A stretch of 64,000 nucleotides of DNA, from the NCBI RefSeq assembly GCF_013248975.1, contig NZ_JABRWH010000001.1, positions 3,368,001 through 3,432,000 of the forward strand. Direction: 5' to 3'. The notes under the pieces are model-generated. The model searched no databases. It was not told where the DNA came from and worked only from the letters and a program-made list of their open reading frames with translations. The translations under genes and the position numbers were made by a program. Positions within the stretch are counted from its first letter, which is position 1, and each line of letters opens with the position of its first letter. The stretch is from Neobacillus endophyticus (GTDB lineage Bacteria; Bacillota; Bacilli; Bacillales; Cytobacillaceae). Shown here one piece after another: positions 63,725-64,000 of this stretch.

Positions 63725-64000
63725 GATAACCAATTTCCCCTTATGTTTTATGATCTTATCTATATGTGTTCGGATCCCCTATGTTTACGGTGGAAAGAAC
63801 TTAAAACCTCGGTCATTCCATTCGTTGATAAACAATAAAAATTTTATCATGGAATCTGAAATTTACAACTTCTTTTTCAATTTGTTTGCTCATCTGCTGA
63901 TTAACGCTTCAATAAACATTGTGGCACGTGACCATTAATCTTTAGGAAAATTAGTGTATTTGCGTGTTTTTTGATATGATGTGTGAAGAGCTTTTTTGGA

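Overview
The window reads as chromosomal DNA of a spore-forming, low-GC Bacillaceae (Bacillus/Neobacillus-like). The evidence is strong AGGAGG-type ribosome sites with ATG/GTG/TTG starts, the mutS-mutL and miaA-hfq-spoVK gene pairs, an mreBH-type actin homologue, a GlnR/TnrA box at glnA, and many small secreted, lipid-anchored or membrane proteins of Bacillus type. Species cannot be fixed from the sequence alone.

Two parts differ sharply. Bases 1 to about 51,960 are an accessory region. It is a long row of mostly single, plus-strand genes: four GNAT acetyltransferases, CBO0543-type membrane proteins, lipoproteins, a metallophosphoesterase, an alpha/beta hydrolase, a DJ-1/PfpI protein with a WYL regulator, an XRE regulator with a membrane partner, a GGDEF-EAL protein, and many 28-100 aa proteins. 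They are separated by about 38 related intergenic elements, here called CE1-CE38. Most CEs carry the box AATCGGGCGC, then a terminator-like hairpin, then a right-hand box. Every CE I found points the same way; I saw none on the minus strand. Two modules occur twice. The layout resembles a directional, integron-like cassette array. It contains a broken tyrosine recombinase (13,255-13,782) but no intact one. This is the main candidate for an undescribed system.

The array has been invaded by two IS3-type copies in opposite orientation (3,861-5,395 and 21,138-22,672), two different IS21-type elements (about 5,396-7,680 and 26,773-29,300), an IS110-family element (about 11,490-13,000) and an IS1182 remnant (about 19,723-19,900). 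Many array genes are decayed: a DUF4825 lipoprotein with an amber codon, a frameshifted SDR, a frameshifted CBO0543 protein, an amidohydrolase remnant and an IS-split lipoprotein. An ABC-2 exporter pair (31,727-33,793) and a MarR/SDR/aldo-keto reductase cluster (40,564-42,966) also lie here.

The array stops just before a minus-strand tRNA-Arg(CCT) gene at 52,303-52,376, which has a truncated duplicate of its 5' end and upstream DNA nearby. From there on the window is ordinary core chromosome without any CE: glnA on the minus strand with a GlnR box, then mutS-mutL (mismatch repair), a small unknown gene and mreBH on the minus strand, miaA-hfq (tRNA modification and RNA chaperone), spoVK (sporulation AAA+ ATPase), and a TRIC-type membrane protein on the minus strand.
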